Below, piece by piece: positions 19,716 to 27,467 of a DNA stretch of 34,759 nucleotides. The position numbers were made by a program, and so were the translations under genes. Source of the DNA: Comamonadaceae bacterium. Lineage in GTDB: Bacteria; Pseudomonadota; Gammaproteobacteria; Burkholderiales; Burkholderiaceae_C. The notes beneath the pieces are model-generated. The model ran no database searches and was not told the DNA's origin. It saw only the letters and a program-made list of their open reading frames with translations. The stretch covers positions 1 through 34,759 of the forward strand of contig JAUWAE010000008.1 in NCBI GenBank assembly GCA_030602185.1, read 5' to 3'. How positions within the stretch are numbered: the stretch's first letter is position 1; each line of letters starts with the position of its first letter.

Positions 19716-22052
19716 ATGACACACCGTACCCCCCCGCTGGGTGAAGCACCGCTGCACGCCCTGCTCACGCCCCCCCCTGCCAAAGCCGCCCTGCTCCCCC
19801 TGGGCGCGATGCTGCTGGCGAGCTCCCTGTCAGCCATGGCACAAACTGCCCCTACAGCAGAAGCCACCCTGTCGACTGTGACGGTGAAGGAGCAAGCGGG
19901 AGCACCAGAAGGCAAAGACTCCGTTCGCGCCACCGAAACGAGCATTGGTAAAGGCAAACAGCAGCTGCGCGATATCCCCCAATCGGTTACTGTGGTCACG
20001 GAAAAACTGATCGACGACCGGAACCTAGACACCGTCAAGGAAGCCCTGAAGAACACGGCCGGCATCACTTTCCTAGCGGCCGAGGGCGGTGAAGAAGACA
20101 TCCGGCTGCGTGGCTTTGCCCTGCAGGCCACTGGCGACCTGTTCATCGACGGCATGCGTGACCCCGCCATTTACGACCGCGACACCTTCAATCTGGACCG
20201 CATGGAGGTGCTGCGTGGCTCGGCATCCATGCTTTTTGGCCGCGGCTCCACGGGCGGCGCCGTCAACCAAGTCAGCAAGACGCCACGCCTGATTGACGAG
20301 CATGAAGTTAACCTCACCTTGGGAAGCCACGCCTACCGCCGTGTCACCGGCGATTTCAACATCCAAACGGGCACATCGTCGGCCCTGCGCATCAATGCCA
20401 TGGCCACCGAAGCGAAAAACAACGGGTCAGGCAGCAGCATCGACAAACGCGGCCTGGCGGCCAGCTACCGCTGGGGCATAGGCGAGCGCAACGAGTTTCT
20501 AGCCAGCCTGTACCACCTGGGCAACAACAACGGCATCAACTACGGCATCCCCTTCATTGCACCGTACGCGGGCGCACCCAATACCGAACGCGTCTTGCTA
20601 CCGCTCGACCCGAAAGCGTACTATGGCATGGCAAGCGACTACAACGAGAGCGGAGGCACCATTGCCACACTGGCGCACACGCACCGGTTCAGCCGTGACA
20701 GCGAGCTGACCACCAAGGTGCGCGTGGGTGAATTCAACCGTGACCAGCGGTCTGGGGCCATACGCTTTGCTGCCGCTGCCCAGCAGCCAGGAGGCGTAGC
20801 AGCCAACCTGACAAATTTTGGCCCCAACACGGTGCTGACCCGGGGTACCCACCTCAAAATCCAGAACATGGACCTCACTCAGGCCCAGACGGACTACACC
20901 AACAGGTTCACGGCCTTGGGTATGCGGCACGAACTTGCAGCGGGCGCCGACTTCTCGCAGGAAAAACGGACTGTGTTTGTAGCACGCAACGCCAACCAGG
21001 GGGGCATCAACATCAGCAAACCCCCCACCACGGTGGGCACGCCCAACGATGGCGCCTCGGTGGACGAAGCCTCCCGTGTGCTTCGGGTCAACAACGACTA
21101 CACCGCCAGTGGCTGGGGGGCCTATGTACAGGACGTGGTGCTGGTATCGCCGCACGTGAAGCTAGTGGGCGGCTTGCGCTACGACAATCTGACGGGTGAC
21201 TACAACCTGCGCAGCATCCCAAACAGCGCTGCGGGGCCAGAAACCGTCACCGCCTACCGGATGAAAATCTCCGAGGTCAGTCAGCGCATCGGCGCCCTCT
21301 ACCAGCCGAACGACAGGCACTCTTACCACGTATCGGCAGGGACATCGTTCAACACATCGGGCGATGCCTATTCGCTGAGCGCCGGCAACGTAGACACACC
21401 ACCCGAAAAAAGCATCAACTTCGAAATCGGCGCCAAGCTGGATTCGGCCGACAGGCAATGGACGACACGCTTGGCCCTGTTCCGCTCTACCAAACTGAAC
21501 GAGCGCAACACCGACCCCGACCGCACCGTCATCAACCCGATCACCGGCAATCCGGAAGCCGTAATCGCCACCAGTGGCAAACGCCATGTGGCTGGCTTCG
21601 AAATCGACCTGACCGGTCGCCTGACTCCACGATGGGAAATATACGGTTCGTACATGTGGATTCCCGTGGCACGGGTCACTCAGGCAGCTCCCTGCCCCCC
21701 TTCGGGTGCCTGCGCACAAAACACACCGGGCGAACGCGTGGGAGATCGCCCGGCCCTGACCCCAGAGCACAGCGGTACGGTATGGACCACGTACCAGCTC
21801 ACCCCAAAACTGCGCGTGGGGGGTGGCTTGAACTTCCGCAGCAAGCAGACACCAACCCGCGCAGAGTTCCATGTGCCCAGTTACGTGACGGCGGACTTGA
21901 TGACTGAGTACCGGTTCGACTTCGACAGGCTCGTCCTGAAAGCCAACCTGAGCAACGTCACAAACAAGCTGTATGCCGATCAGCTCTATCCGGCCCACTA
22001 CGTACCTGGCGCAGGCCGCATGCTGCAGGTGACGGCAACCATGAAGTTCTGA
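19716..22052 (+). CDS. TonB-dependent catecholate-type siderophore receptor (Fiu/PiuA-like)
   Basis: 778 residues. After a long N terminus comes a hydrophobic signal core (AALLPLGAMLLASSLSAMAQ, cleavage near residue 43) and a TonB-box-like LSTVTVKE. The plug domain shows IPQSVTVVTEKLIDDRN, GGEEDIRLRGF and VLRGSASMLFGRGSTGGAVNQVSK. The 22-strand barrel ends in the usual C-terminal aromatic residue (TATMKF). The receptor imports ferric-siderophore complexes using energy from TonB-ExbB-ExbD, encoded downstream. The adjacent piuC-type gene is typical of Fiu/PiuA receptors, which take up catecholates and siderophore-like cephalosporins. The exact ligand cannot be read from sequence. A terminator follows, so it may be transcribed partly apart from piuC. 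Confidence 0.93.
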   Translation: MTHRTPPLGEAPLHALLTPPPAKAALLPLGAMLLASSLSAMAQTAPTAEATLSTVTVKEQAGAPEGKDSVRATETSIGKGKQQLRDIPQSVTVVTEKLIDDRNLDTVKEALKNTAGITFLAAEGGEEDIRLRGFALQATGDLFIDGMRDPAIYDRDTFNLDRMEVLRGSASMLFGRGSTGGAVNQVSKTPRLIDEHEVNLTLGSHAYRRVTGDFNIQTGTSSALRINAMATEAKNNGSGSSIDKRGLAASYRWGIGERNEFLASLYHLGNNNGINYGIPFIAPYAGAPNTERVLLPLDPKAYYGMASDYNESGGTIATLAHTHRFSRDSELTTKVRVGEFNRDQRSGAIRFAAAAQQPGGVAANLTNFGPNTVLTRGTHLKIQNMDLTQAQTDYTNRFTALGMRHELAAGADFSQEKRTVFVARNANQGGINISKPPTTVGTPNDGASVDEASRVLRVNNDYTASGWGAYVQDVVLVSPHVKLVGGLRYDNLTGDYNLRSIPNSAAGPETVTAYRMKISEVSQRIGALYQPNDRHSYHVSAGTSFNTSGDAYSLSAGNVDTPPEKSINFEIGAKLDSADRQWTTRLALFRSTKLNERNTDPDRTVINPITGNPEAVIATSGKRHVAGFEIDLTGRLTPRWEIYGSYMWIPVARVTQAAPCPPSGACAQNTPGERVGDRPALTPEHSGTVWTTYQLTPKLRVGGGLNFRSKQTPTRAEFHVPSYVTADLMTEYRFDFDRLVLKANLSNVTNKLYADQLYPAHYVPGAGRMLQVTATMKF

Positions 22053-22081
22053 GGCGCCCGCTCATAGTTCCAGGGCTTGGT

Positions 22082-22114
22082 GCCGCCCCGTCTTCACCGG
22101 CCGGGCGGCTTTTT
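22082..22114 (+). terminator. Terminator between receptor and piuC
   Basis: GCCGCCC and GGGCGGC pair around a 14-base loop that can form extra CCGG pairs, followed by five T residues. It lies 29 bases after the receptor stop and 37 bases before the hydroxylase start, so it may limit read-through from receptor to piuC. Confidence 0.75.
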
Positions 22115-22151
22115 AGGTGCAAGGCCCCTAACCGCACGAACCGCACAAGAC

Positions 22152-22844
22152 ATGTTGCTCATACTGCCTGACATCCTGACCAATGAAGACCTTACGTTGG
22201 CCAGGTCACTCCTGGCTTCGGCCCCATGGGAAGACGGACGCTCAAGTGCAGGGTCGCAGGCGCGCACGGTGAAGAACAACCTGCAATTACCACACGATTG
22301 CGATGCCGCCCAGCAGATTACGGCGCGGGTGTTAAACGGGTTGAACCGCTCTCCCCTGTTTTTCAGCGCGGCCTTACCGTTGCGGGTGTTCACACCGCGT
22401 ATCAACCGCTACGGCGATGACAACAACCATTATGGAAACCACGTAGACAACGCGATTCGTCTGAAGGCAACCCCCGAGGGGCATACCGAGTACGTGCGCA
22501 CCGACGTGTCTTGTACCATATTCCTGAACGAGCCGGATGAATATGACGGTGGCGAACTGACGGTGCGGGACACCTATGGCAGCCATAGCGTGAAGCTGCG
22601 TGCCGGCCAGGCGGTACTCTACCCGGGGACCAGCCTTCATGAAGTGACCCCCGTCACACGGGGCGAACGGCTGGCCTGTTTTTTCTGGGTGCAAAGCATG
22701 GTCCGCAGCGACGAGCAGCGCCGCCTGCTGTTCGATCTCGACATGAACCTGCTCAAACTGCGCGAGCGCCACGGCGAATGTGCCGAAACCACAGCGCTCA
22801 CTGGGGTGTATCACAACCTGCTGCGGCAATGGGCCAGTACCTGA
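22152..22844 (+). CDS. piuC: PKHD-type Fe(II)/2-oxoglutarate hydroxylase (PiuC/YbiX family)
   Basis: 230 residues from the ATG at 22152 ([13 protein letters not shown]), the family's normal start and length. The Fe(II) ligands are His97 and Asp99 (GNHVDNA) and His163 (SLHEVTPV), and the 2-oxoglutarate-binding Arg is Arg173 in [12 protein letters not shown]. These proteins are encoded beside catecholate siderophore receptors (E. coli fiu-ybiX, Pseudomonas piuA-piuC) and affect iron and siderophore-drug uptake, but the hydroxylated substrate is unsettled. The stop overlaps the next start (TGATG), so it is translationally coupled to a flavin-dependent hydroxy-acid oxidase. Confidence 0.93.
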   Translation: MLLILPDILTNEDLTLARSLLASAPWEDGRSSAGSQARTVKNNLQLPHDCDAAQQITARVLNGLNRSPLFFSAALPLRVFTPRINRYGDDNNHYGNHVDNAIRLKATPEGHTEYVRTDVSCTIFLNEPDEYDGGELTVRDTYGSHSVKLRAGQAVLYPGTSLHEVTPVTRGERLACFFWVQSMVRSDEQRRLLFDLDMNLLKLRERHGECAETTALTGVYHNLLRQWAST

Positions 22845-23944
22845 TGGCCACACACACCTTGCCATCGGGGCTGGTCAACCTGGCCGACCACGAAGCCCTG
22901 GCTCGACAGCGCGTACCCGAAGCGGTCTGGGCCTACTGGGCAGGCGGTGCGGCCGACGAAATCACGTTAAGGGCTAACCAGGCCGCCTGGTCATCGATCG
23001 CGCTTCGGCCACGGGTTTTACGACCCTTGTCCGGCCTGCAAACCACCATTTCGCTGCTGGGCTGTACCTGCCCCACCCCGCTGCTGGTTGCACCCATGGC
23101 CCGCCATGGCCTGGCCCACCCGGACGCCGAGCGCGCGACGGCACTGGCCGCCTCAGCGCTGGGGGTGGGCTTGGTGCTGAGCATGCAAAGCCACACCGCC
23201 CTGGACGACGTCGCCCCACTCGTGGGCCCTGCCAGCGAAGCTGGCCCGCTGTGGTTCCAGCTCTACCACCTGGGCGACCGGGGCCACACCCTGGCGCTCG
23301 TGCAACGCGCCCACGCAGCCGGCTACCAGGCGGTGGTGCTGACCGTGGATGCCCCCCTGCAAGGCGTGCGCGACCGCGAGCGCCGGGCCGGTGCCGCGGC
23401 AGTGCTCACTGGCCCCCAACCCCACTGGCCCGCCCTGCACAGCGCGGCATCACCCGAGCAACTGCTGGCGCAAGCCCCCACCTGGGACGACGTGCGCTGG
23501 CTCCAGGCATGTTCCCCCCTGCCGCTTTTGCTCAAAGGGATCACCCACCCCGCCGACGCCCGCCTCGCACTGTCTCTCGGCGTGGCAGGGCTCATTGTTT
23601 CGAACCACGGCGGACGGGTGCTGGACACGGCCCAGCCCACCGCCGAGTTGCTGCCGGCCATCGCCGACGCGGCGCAAGGTGGCTGCGCGCTGCTGGTGGA
23701 CGGCGGCATCCGCCGCGGCACCGACGTTTTCAAAGCCCTTGCCCTGGGTGCCGACGCCGTGCTGGTGGGCCGGCCGGTGCTGTGGGGGCTGGCGAACGGT
23801 GGCGCCAGCGGCGTGGCCCATGTGCTGCGCTTGCTGCTGGACGAGTTGTGGGCGACTATGGCCCTGTGTGGCGTGACCCGGGTGACTGAGATTGAGCCGG
23901 ATTACCTGCAAATAAAACACAATGCAAATCATTCTCGTTTATAA
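22844..23944 (+). CDS. FMN-dependent alpha-hydroxy-acid oxidase/dehydrogenase (lactate oxidase-like)
   Basis: 366 residues. The start at 22844 shares its A with the piuC stop. The TIM-barrel family signature is complete: YWAGGAADE near the N terminus, Gln139 and Tyr141 in WFQLYHLGDR, Thr168 and Asp169 in LTVDAP, Lys231 in LLLKGI, the base His255 with Arg258 in SNHGGR, and the FMN-phosphate segment DGGIRRGTDVFKALALGADAVLVGRP. It should oxidise a 2-hydroxy acid to a 2-oxo acid with FMN; whether the acceptor is oxygen or a quinone cannot be seen. There is no membrane segment. Coupling to piuC and position within iron-uptake genes suggest a role in siderophore handling rather than lactate growth. 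The Fur box for tonB lies inside its last codons. Confidence 0.9.
   Translation: MATHTLPSGLVNLADHEALARQRVPEAVWAYWAGGAADEITLRANQAAWSSIALRPRVLRPLSGLQTTISLLGCTCPTPLLVAPMARHGLAHPDAERATALAASALGVGLVLSMQSHTALDDVAPLVGPASEAGPLWFQLYHLGDRGHTLALVQRAHAAGYQAVVLTVDAPLQGVRDRERRAGAAAVLTGPQPHWPALHSAASPEQLLAQAPTWDDVRWLQACSPLPLLLKGITHPADARLALSLGVAGLIVSNHGGRVLDTAQPTAELLPAIADAAQGGCALLVDGGIRRGTDVFKALALGADAVLVGRPVLWGLANGGASGVAHVLRLLLDELWATMALCGVTRVTEIEPDYLQIKHNANHSRL
23918..23936 (+). promoter_or_regulatory. Fur box upstream of tonB operon
   Basis: CACAATGCAAATCATTCTC matches the 19-base Fur consensus at 14 positions by my count, the joint best Fur-like match I found in the window. It lies within the last codons of the hydroxy-acid oxidase and ends 3 bases before a perfect -10 hexamer TATAAT, so Fur bound here would block a promoter for tonB-exbB-exbD-hemP. 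Confidence 0.75.
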
Positions 23945-23945
23945 T
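23940..23945 (+). promoter_or_regulatory. -10 element of the tonB operon promoter
   Basis: A perfect TATAAT overlaps the stop of the hydroxy-acid oxidase gene. No good -35 is seen at 17 bases; that region is the AT-rich Fur box. The tonB start is about 90 bases downstream. Confidence 0.6.
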
Positions 23946-23961
23946 AAATGATGTACTGGTT

Positions 23962-24039
23962 ATGATGGCTATGTTGATTGAACTGTTCAGCGCTTTACTC
24001 TTGGTGACCGTCGCCGGCTGGTGGGCGCTCAAGCCGTGA
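23962..24039 (+). CDS. Possible 25-residue membrane peptide ahead of tonB
   Basis: A short frame encodes MMAMLIELFSALLLVTVAGW followed by WALKP, almost entirely one hydrophobic helix. Its TGA overlaps the GTG proposed as the tonB start (GTGA). No Shine-Dalgarno sequence is visible before it. It might be a leader peptide whose translation opens the tonB start, or a chance frame. The overlap and the composition are the only evidence. Confidence 0.25.
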   Translation: MMAMLIELFSALLLVTVAGWWALKP

Positions 24040-24770
24040 ACGCTCTGTCCCTCTTGCATACACCGCCCATGCAAACCCGCCAACTCGTGGTGATGACCGC
24101 CGTGGTCGCCGCGCACGTCGGAGTGCTGTGGCTGCTGCAACACGGCCTGAGCCAGCGGCCCAGCGAGTCGGTCGTGCCCGCCGAAATTCTGGTGGAATGG
24201 ATCAACAGCCCTGCCCCACCGGCCACACCCAGTGCGCCGCCTCAGGCACCAGCCCCTCGACCGCCCGAGCCACAAAAAACTTCCGCCGTCCCCAAACCCG
24301 TGCCAGTGGCACGCCCGGCGGCGGAACCATCGCCGGCCGTGGCGCCGCCCACCGAAGCGCTTGCCCCCAACCCAGCGGCGGCCGAGTCGCCTGCCGTTGC
24401 CGTGCCTTCCGCTGCGGCGGTGGCCGCGCCGTCCTCGGCCCCTGCTTTGGCCGCCAGCGCAGGACCTGTCGCGCCAGCCGCGCCGCGCATCGAACTGCCT
24501 TCAGCCAATGCCGACTACCTGAACAACCCGCGCCCCGCCTACCCCCCCTTGAGCAAACGCCTGGGAGAGCAAGGCAAAGTTACCGTGCGGGTACTGATCG
24601 AAGCCGACGGGACCGCCAGCAAGGCCGAGATTCGCACTTCCAGCGGTTACGAACGCCTGGACCAGACGGCACTCCAGACAGTGCTGCGCTGGCGCTACGT
24701 CCCCGGCAAACGCAACGGTGTCGCAGAAGCCATGTGGTTCAACGTCCCGATCAATTTTGTCTTGGAGTAA
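24036..24770 (+). CDS. tonB: Energy transducer TonB
   Basis: 244 residues from the GTG at 24036; an ATG at 24069 would give 233 residues and cannot be excluded. One N-terminal transmembrane helix (QLVVMTAVVAAHVGVLWLL) is followed by a long Pro/Ala-rich periplasm-spanning segment (about residues 55-155). The C-terminal TonB domain follows, with YPPLSKRLGEQGKVTVRVLI, SSGYERLDQTALQTVLRWRY and the terminal FNVPINFVLE. It carries proton-motive energy from ExbBD to outer-membrane receptors such as the siderophore receptor upstream. exbB follows after 6 bases. A Fur box and TATAAT lie upstream. Confidence 0.93.
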   Translation: MNALSLLHTPPMQTRQLVVMTAVVAAHVGVLWLLQHGLSQRPSESVVPAEILVEWINSPAPPATPSAPPQAPAPRPPEPQKTSAVPKPVPVARPAAEPSPAVAPPTEALAPNPAAAESPAVAVPSAAAVAAPSSAPALAASAGPVAPAAPRIELPSANADYLNNPRPAYPPLSKRLGEQGKVTVRVLIEADGTASKAEIRTSSGYERLDQTALQTVLRWRYVPGKRNGVAEAMWFNVPINFVLE

Positions 24771-24776
24771 TACCCT

Positions 24777-25511
24777 ATGGAAACGCAATTTGGCTTGAGC
24801 CACGTCTGGTCGCAAGGCGACTGGGTGATTCGCACGGTCGCGCTCATCCTGCTGGCCATGTCGGTCGCCAGCTGGGTGGTCATCGCCCTGAAGGCGCTGA
24901 ACCTGCGCCGACACCGCGCCCAGGCCCGCGCCGTGGACAATTTCTGGCACAGCAAGGACTTTGCCGAAGGCCTGAACAAGCTTGGCCCCGAGGGTGACAA
25001 CCCCTTCTACCTGCTGGCCCTGCAGGGGCGGGAGGCCACCAGCCACATCCTGCACCTGGACGGCGAACGCCCTATCCAGTTGCACGACAGCCTGGACGTG
25101 AGCGAATGGGTGACACGCTCCCTGCGCAACGCGCTCGACGACTTCACCACGCGCCTGCAGTCCGGACTGGCCATCCTGGCCTCCGTTGGCTCCACTGCGC
25201 CGTTCGTGGGGCTGTTCGGTACGGTGTGGGGCATTTACCACGCGCTGCTGGGCATCGGTGCAGCAGGGTCCGCCACCATCGACAAGGTGGCCGGCCCCAT
25301 TGGGGAAGCACTCATCATGACGGCACTGGGTCTGGTGGTGGCCATTCCGGCCGTGCTGGGGTACAACGCACTGGTTCGGGGCAACAAGGGGCTGCTGCAC
25401 AAGCTCAACCGCTTTGCGCACGACCTGCACGCTTACTTCGTCACCGGTGCCCGTGTGGGTGCGAGCGAACAGGCGCCCGCCGGCAAGGTGCGGCCCATCA
25501 AGCAGGCTTGA
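24777..25511 (+). CDS. exbB: Biopolymer transport protein ExbB (MotA/TolQ/ExbB channel)
   Basis: 244 residues. The first transmembrane helix is about residues 18-40 (VIRTVALILLAMSVASWVVIALK). A cytoplasmic loop (about 41-135) precedes two helices with the proton-channel signature LASVGSTAPFVGLFGTVWGI and GEALIMTALGLVVAIPAVLGYN. ExbB pentamers enclose an ExbD dimer and use the proton gradient to energise TonB. It lies 6 bases after tonB, with exbD 11 bases after it, so this is one transcript. Confidence 0.95.
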   Translation: METQFGLSHVWSQGDWVIRTVALILLAMSVASWVVIALKALNLRRHRAQARAVDNFWHSKDFAEGLNKLGPEGDNPFYLLALQGREATSHILHLDGERPIQLHDSLDVSEWVTRSLRNALDDFTTRLQSGLAILASVGSTAPFVGLFGTVWGIYHALLGIGAAGSATIDKVAGPIGEALIMTALGLVVAIPAVLGYNALVRGNKGLLHKLNRFAHDLHAYFVTGARVGASEQAPAGKVRPIKQA

Positions 25512-25522
25512 AGGAGTCCGGC

Positions 25523-25930
25523 ATGGCATTCTCCAACCCCGAGGCCGACGACGGTGAAGTGCTCAGCGAGATCAACATGATCCCGCTGATCGACGTGATG
25601 CTGGTGTTGCTGATCGTGTTCATCATCACCGTGCCGGTGATGAAGCACTCCGTGAACGTGAACCTGCCGCAAGCCGCGACCGAAGCCAACCCGGACAAGC
25701 CGGAGACGGTACGGCTGAGCGTGGATGCCCAAGGGCAGTACCACTGGAACGACCGCGTGGTAAGCGACGAGGAGCTCACTGCGCGCCTGCAAGCTGCGGC
25801 CCAGCAGACCCCCCAACCCGACCTGCACATCCGCGGCGACAAGTCGGTACGCTATGAGCGCGTGGCCCAAGCCATGGCCGCCGCCCAGCGTGCGGGCGTG
25901 CGCAAACTGGCCTTCGTGACCGAGCCATGA
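25523..25930 (+). CDS. exbD: Biopolymer transport protein ExbD
   Basis: 135 residues starting MAFSNPEADDGEVLSEINM, after the ribosome site GAAGGAGTCCGGC. The single transmembrane helix PLIDVMLVLLIVFIITVP carries the essential proton-carrying Asp (LIDVML). The periplasmic domain follows, with LHIRGDKSVRYERVAQAMAAA. It works with ExbB to drive TonB. The stop overlaps the hemP start (ATGA). Confidence 0.95.
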   Translation: MAFSNPEADDGEVLSEINMIPLIDVMLVLLIVFIITVPVMKHSVNVNLPQAATEANPDKPETVRLSVDAQGQYHWNDRVVSDEELTARLQAAAQQTPQPDLHIRGDKSVRYERVAQAMAAAQRAGVRKLAFVTEP

Positions 25931-26136
25931 GCAGCGCAGACTTCAAGCAAGCCGCACACGCAACGTCAACGGTCGACCGCACAGAGACGGCCCCAAAACC
26001 GTCAACGGCCCTGCCGCCGCTGGAGGTGGACAGCACCTGCCTGTTGCAGGGCCAGCGCGAGCTGCGGATCCACCACCAGGGGCAGTGCTACCGCCTGCAA
26101 GCCACGCGGCAGGGCAAGCTGATCCTCACCAAGTGA
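25927..26136 (+). CDS. hemP: Hemin uptake protein HemP
   Basis: 69 residues. The conserved C-terminal half, LLQGQRELRIHHQGQCYRLQ followed by ATRQGKLILTK, is the HemP/HmuP signature; the N-terminal 35 residues are low-complexity. HemP-family proteins bind or sense heme/iron, and in some bacteria (Bradyrhizobium HmuP, Burkholderia) are needed for heme-receptor gene expression. Here the gene ends the tonB-exbB-exbD operon with a 4-base overlap, although no heme receptor lies in the window. A perfect 9-base inverted repeat covers its stop codon. Confidence 0.88.
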   Translation: MSSADFKQAAHATSTVDRTETAPKPSTALPPLEVDSTCLLQGQRELRIHHQGQCYRLQATRQGKLILTK

Positions 26137-26141
26137 GGATC
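26121..26141. terminator. Perfect hairpin spanning the hemP stop codon
   Basis: GATCCTCAC and GTGAGGATC pair perfectly around the 3-base loop CAA. The TGA stop of hemP lies in the right arm. No T-run follows, so it is not a standard terminator. It sits between convergent hemP and the HbpS-like gene and may block read-through or protect the mRNA end. Confidence 0.5.
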
Positions 26142-26151
26142 ACCGGGTTCG

Positions 26152-26559
26152 TCAGAGGCCCAGCGCAGCGATGCCCGCCTTGGCGATCTGGGCGTCCTCG
26201 TTGGACTTGACGCCACTCACGCCCACGGCGCCCAGGCACTGGCCATCCTTCAGAATGGGCACGCCGCCCTCGAGCATGCCGGCGATCGCCGGGGCACTCA
26301 GGAACGAGGTGCGGCCCTGGTTGATCACGTCCTCGTAGATCTTGCTTTCGCGTCGGCCCAAGGCCGCCGTGTGCGCCTTGGCCGGGGCAATGTGGGCCGA
26401 GACGGCCGGTGCGCCGTCCAGACGCTGCAGCCACAGCAGGTGTCCGCCGTCGTCGACGATGGCGATCGTCACCGCCCAGTTGTTCTTCTGTGCCTCGGCT
26501 TCGGCCGCGCTGGCGATCGCTTTGACGTCGGACAATTCGAGAGTGGCTTTGGTTTTCAT
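26152..26559 (-). CDS. HbpS/GlcG family heme-binding-type protein
   Basis: 135 residues on the minus strand. The ATG at 26559 follows the ribosome site AAGGAAAAGTTC. The family signature is seen in VTIAIVDDGGHLLWLQRLDG, AKAHTAALGRRES and GGVPILKDGQCLGAVGVSG. Members include the octameric Streptomyces HbpS, which binds heme and iron and senses redox stress, and GlcG of unknown role. There is no signal peptide here, so it is cytoplasmic. It converges on hemP with a gap of 15 bases, a location consistent with heme or iron handling. The function is inferred only from family and place. Confidence 0.88.
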   Translation of the reverse strand: MKTKATLELSDVKAIASAAEAEAQKNNWAVTIAIVDDGGHLLWLQRLDGAPAVSAHIAPAKAHTAALGRRESKIYEDVINQGRTSFLSAPAIAGMLEGGVPILKDGQCLGAVGVSGVKSNEDAQIAKAGIAALGL

Positions 26560-26681
26560 GAACTTTTCCTTGCCCCAAGGGCTCTATTGCAACAAGCCAA
26601 AAGCTTAACCGCTTTCAACGCGTGGATGCTGCCGTGTTCAGGCAGCCCCCTACAATGACCATTTTTCGAGGAGTACGCCCG

Positions 26682-27374
26682 ATGACCGATCAGATCCGCA
26701 GTTACGGCCGTTTTGGCACTGCCGTCGACACCCAGGCCCGCAACAAGGTGCTGCGCAACACCTACTGGTTGCTGGCCCTGAGCATGCTGCCCACCGTGTT
26801 GGGCGCCTGGATCGGCGTGGCCACCGGCATCACCGCGTCGCTCACGGGCGGCCTGGGCCTGATCGTGTTCCTGGGTGGGGCCTTCGGCTTCATGTTTGCG
26901 ATCGAGAAAACGAAGAATTCGGCGGCCGGTGTACCGGTGCTGCTGGCCTTCACGTTCTTCATGGGCCTGATGCTGTCGCGCCTGCTGGCGATGGTGTTGG
27001 GGTTCAAGAATGGCAGCGACCTGATCATGACCGCCTTTGGTGGCACCGCCGGGGTGTTCTTCATCATGGCTAACCTGTCCACCGTGATCAAGCGCGACCT
27101 GGAGGGCCTGGGCAAGTGGCTGTTCATGGGCGCCATCGTGCTGATGATCGGCGGCGTCATCAACGTCTTCGTCGGCAGCCCGGTGGGCATGGCGGTGCTG
27201 AGCGTGATGGCCATCGGCATCTTCAGCGCCTTCCTGCTGGTGGACCTCAAGCGCATCGTGGACGGCGGCGAAACCAACTACATCAGCGCCACCCTGGGCC
27301 TGTACCTGAGCCTGTTCAACATCTTCCAGAGCCTGCTGGCCCTGCTTGGCCTGTTCGGCGGCGACCGCGAGTGA
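26682..27374 (+). CDS. Bax inhibitor-1 / YccA family membrane protein
   Basis: 230 residues from the ATG at 26682 (MTDQIRSYGRFGTAVDTQAR), with the ribosome site GAGGAG upstream. Six to seven hydrophobic helices can be counted, with the family's conserved segments ARNKVLRNTYWLLALSMLP, FTFFMGLMLSRLLAMVLG and VDLKRIVDGGETNYISATLG. In E. coli the relative YccA binds and modulates the FtsH protease; other members leak calcium or protons. The specific role here is unknown. The gene is followed by a clear terminator, so it is probably monocistronic. Confidence 0.92.
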   Translation: MTDQIRSYGRFGTAVDTQARNKVLRNTYWLLALSMLPTVLGAWIGVATGITASLTGGLGLIVFLGGAFGFMFAIEKTKNSAAGVPVLLAFTFFMGLMLSRLLAMVLGFKNGSDLIMTAFGGTAGVFFIMANLSTVIKRDLEGLGKWLFMGAIVLMIGGVINVFVGSPVGMAVLSVMAIGIFSAFLLVDLKRIVDGGETNYISATLGLYLSLFNIFQSLLALLGLFGGDRE

Positions 27375-27398
27375 GCCTGGGCTGGACCTGACCACAGA

Positions 27399-27419
27399 GG
27401 GGCCGCGGGCCCCTTTTTT
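27399..27419 (+). terminator. Rho-independent terminator after the Bax-inhibitor gene
   Basis: GGGGCC and GGCCCC pair around a GCG loop, followed by six T residues, 24 bases after the stop codon. Confidence 0.92.
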
Positions 27420-27467
27420 CTTGGGCTGTGCGGTCAAGTTCGCCGCTGGATGGCCGAAAATTCGAGC

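Noticed and set aside
19716-26136. Iron-uptake block as a recently acquired island
   Set aside because: I found no integrase, transposase, tRNA, direct repeats or clear break in codon use at the edges. Flanking bfr/bfd and BI-1 genes look like ordinary chromosomal neighbours.
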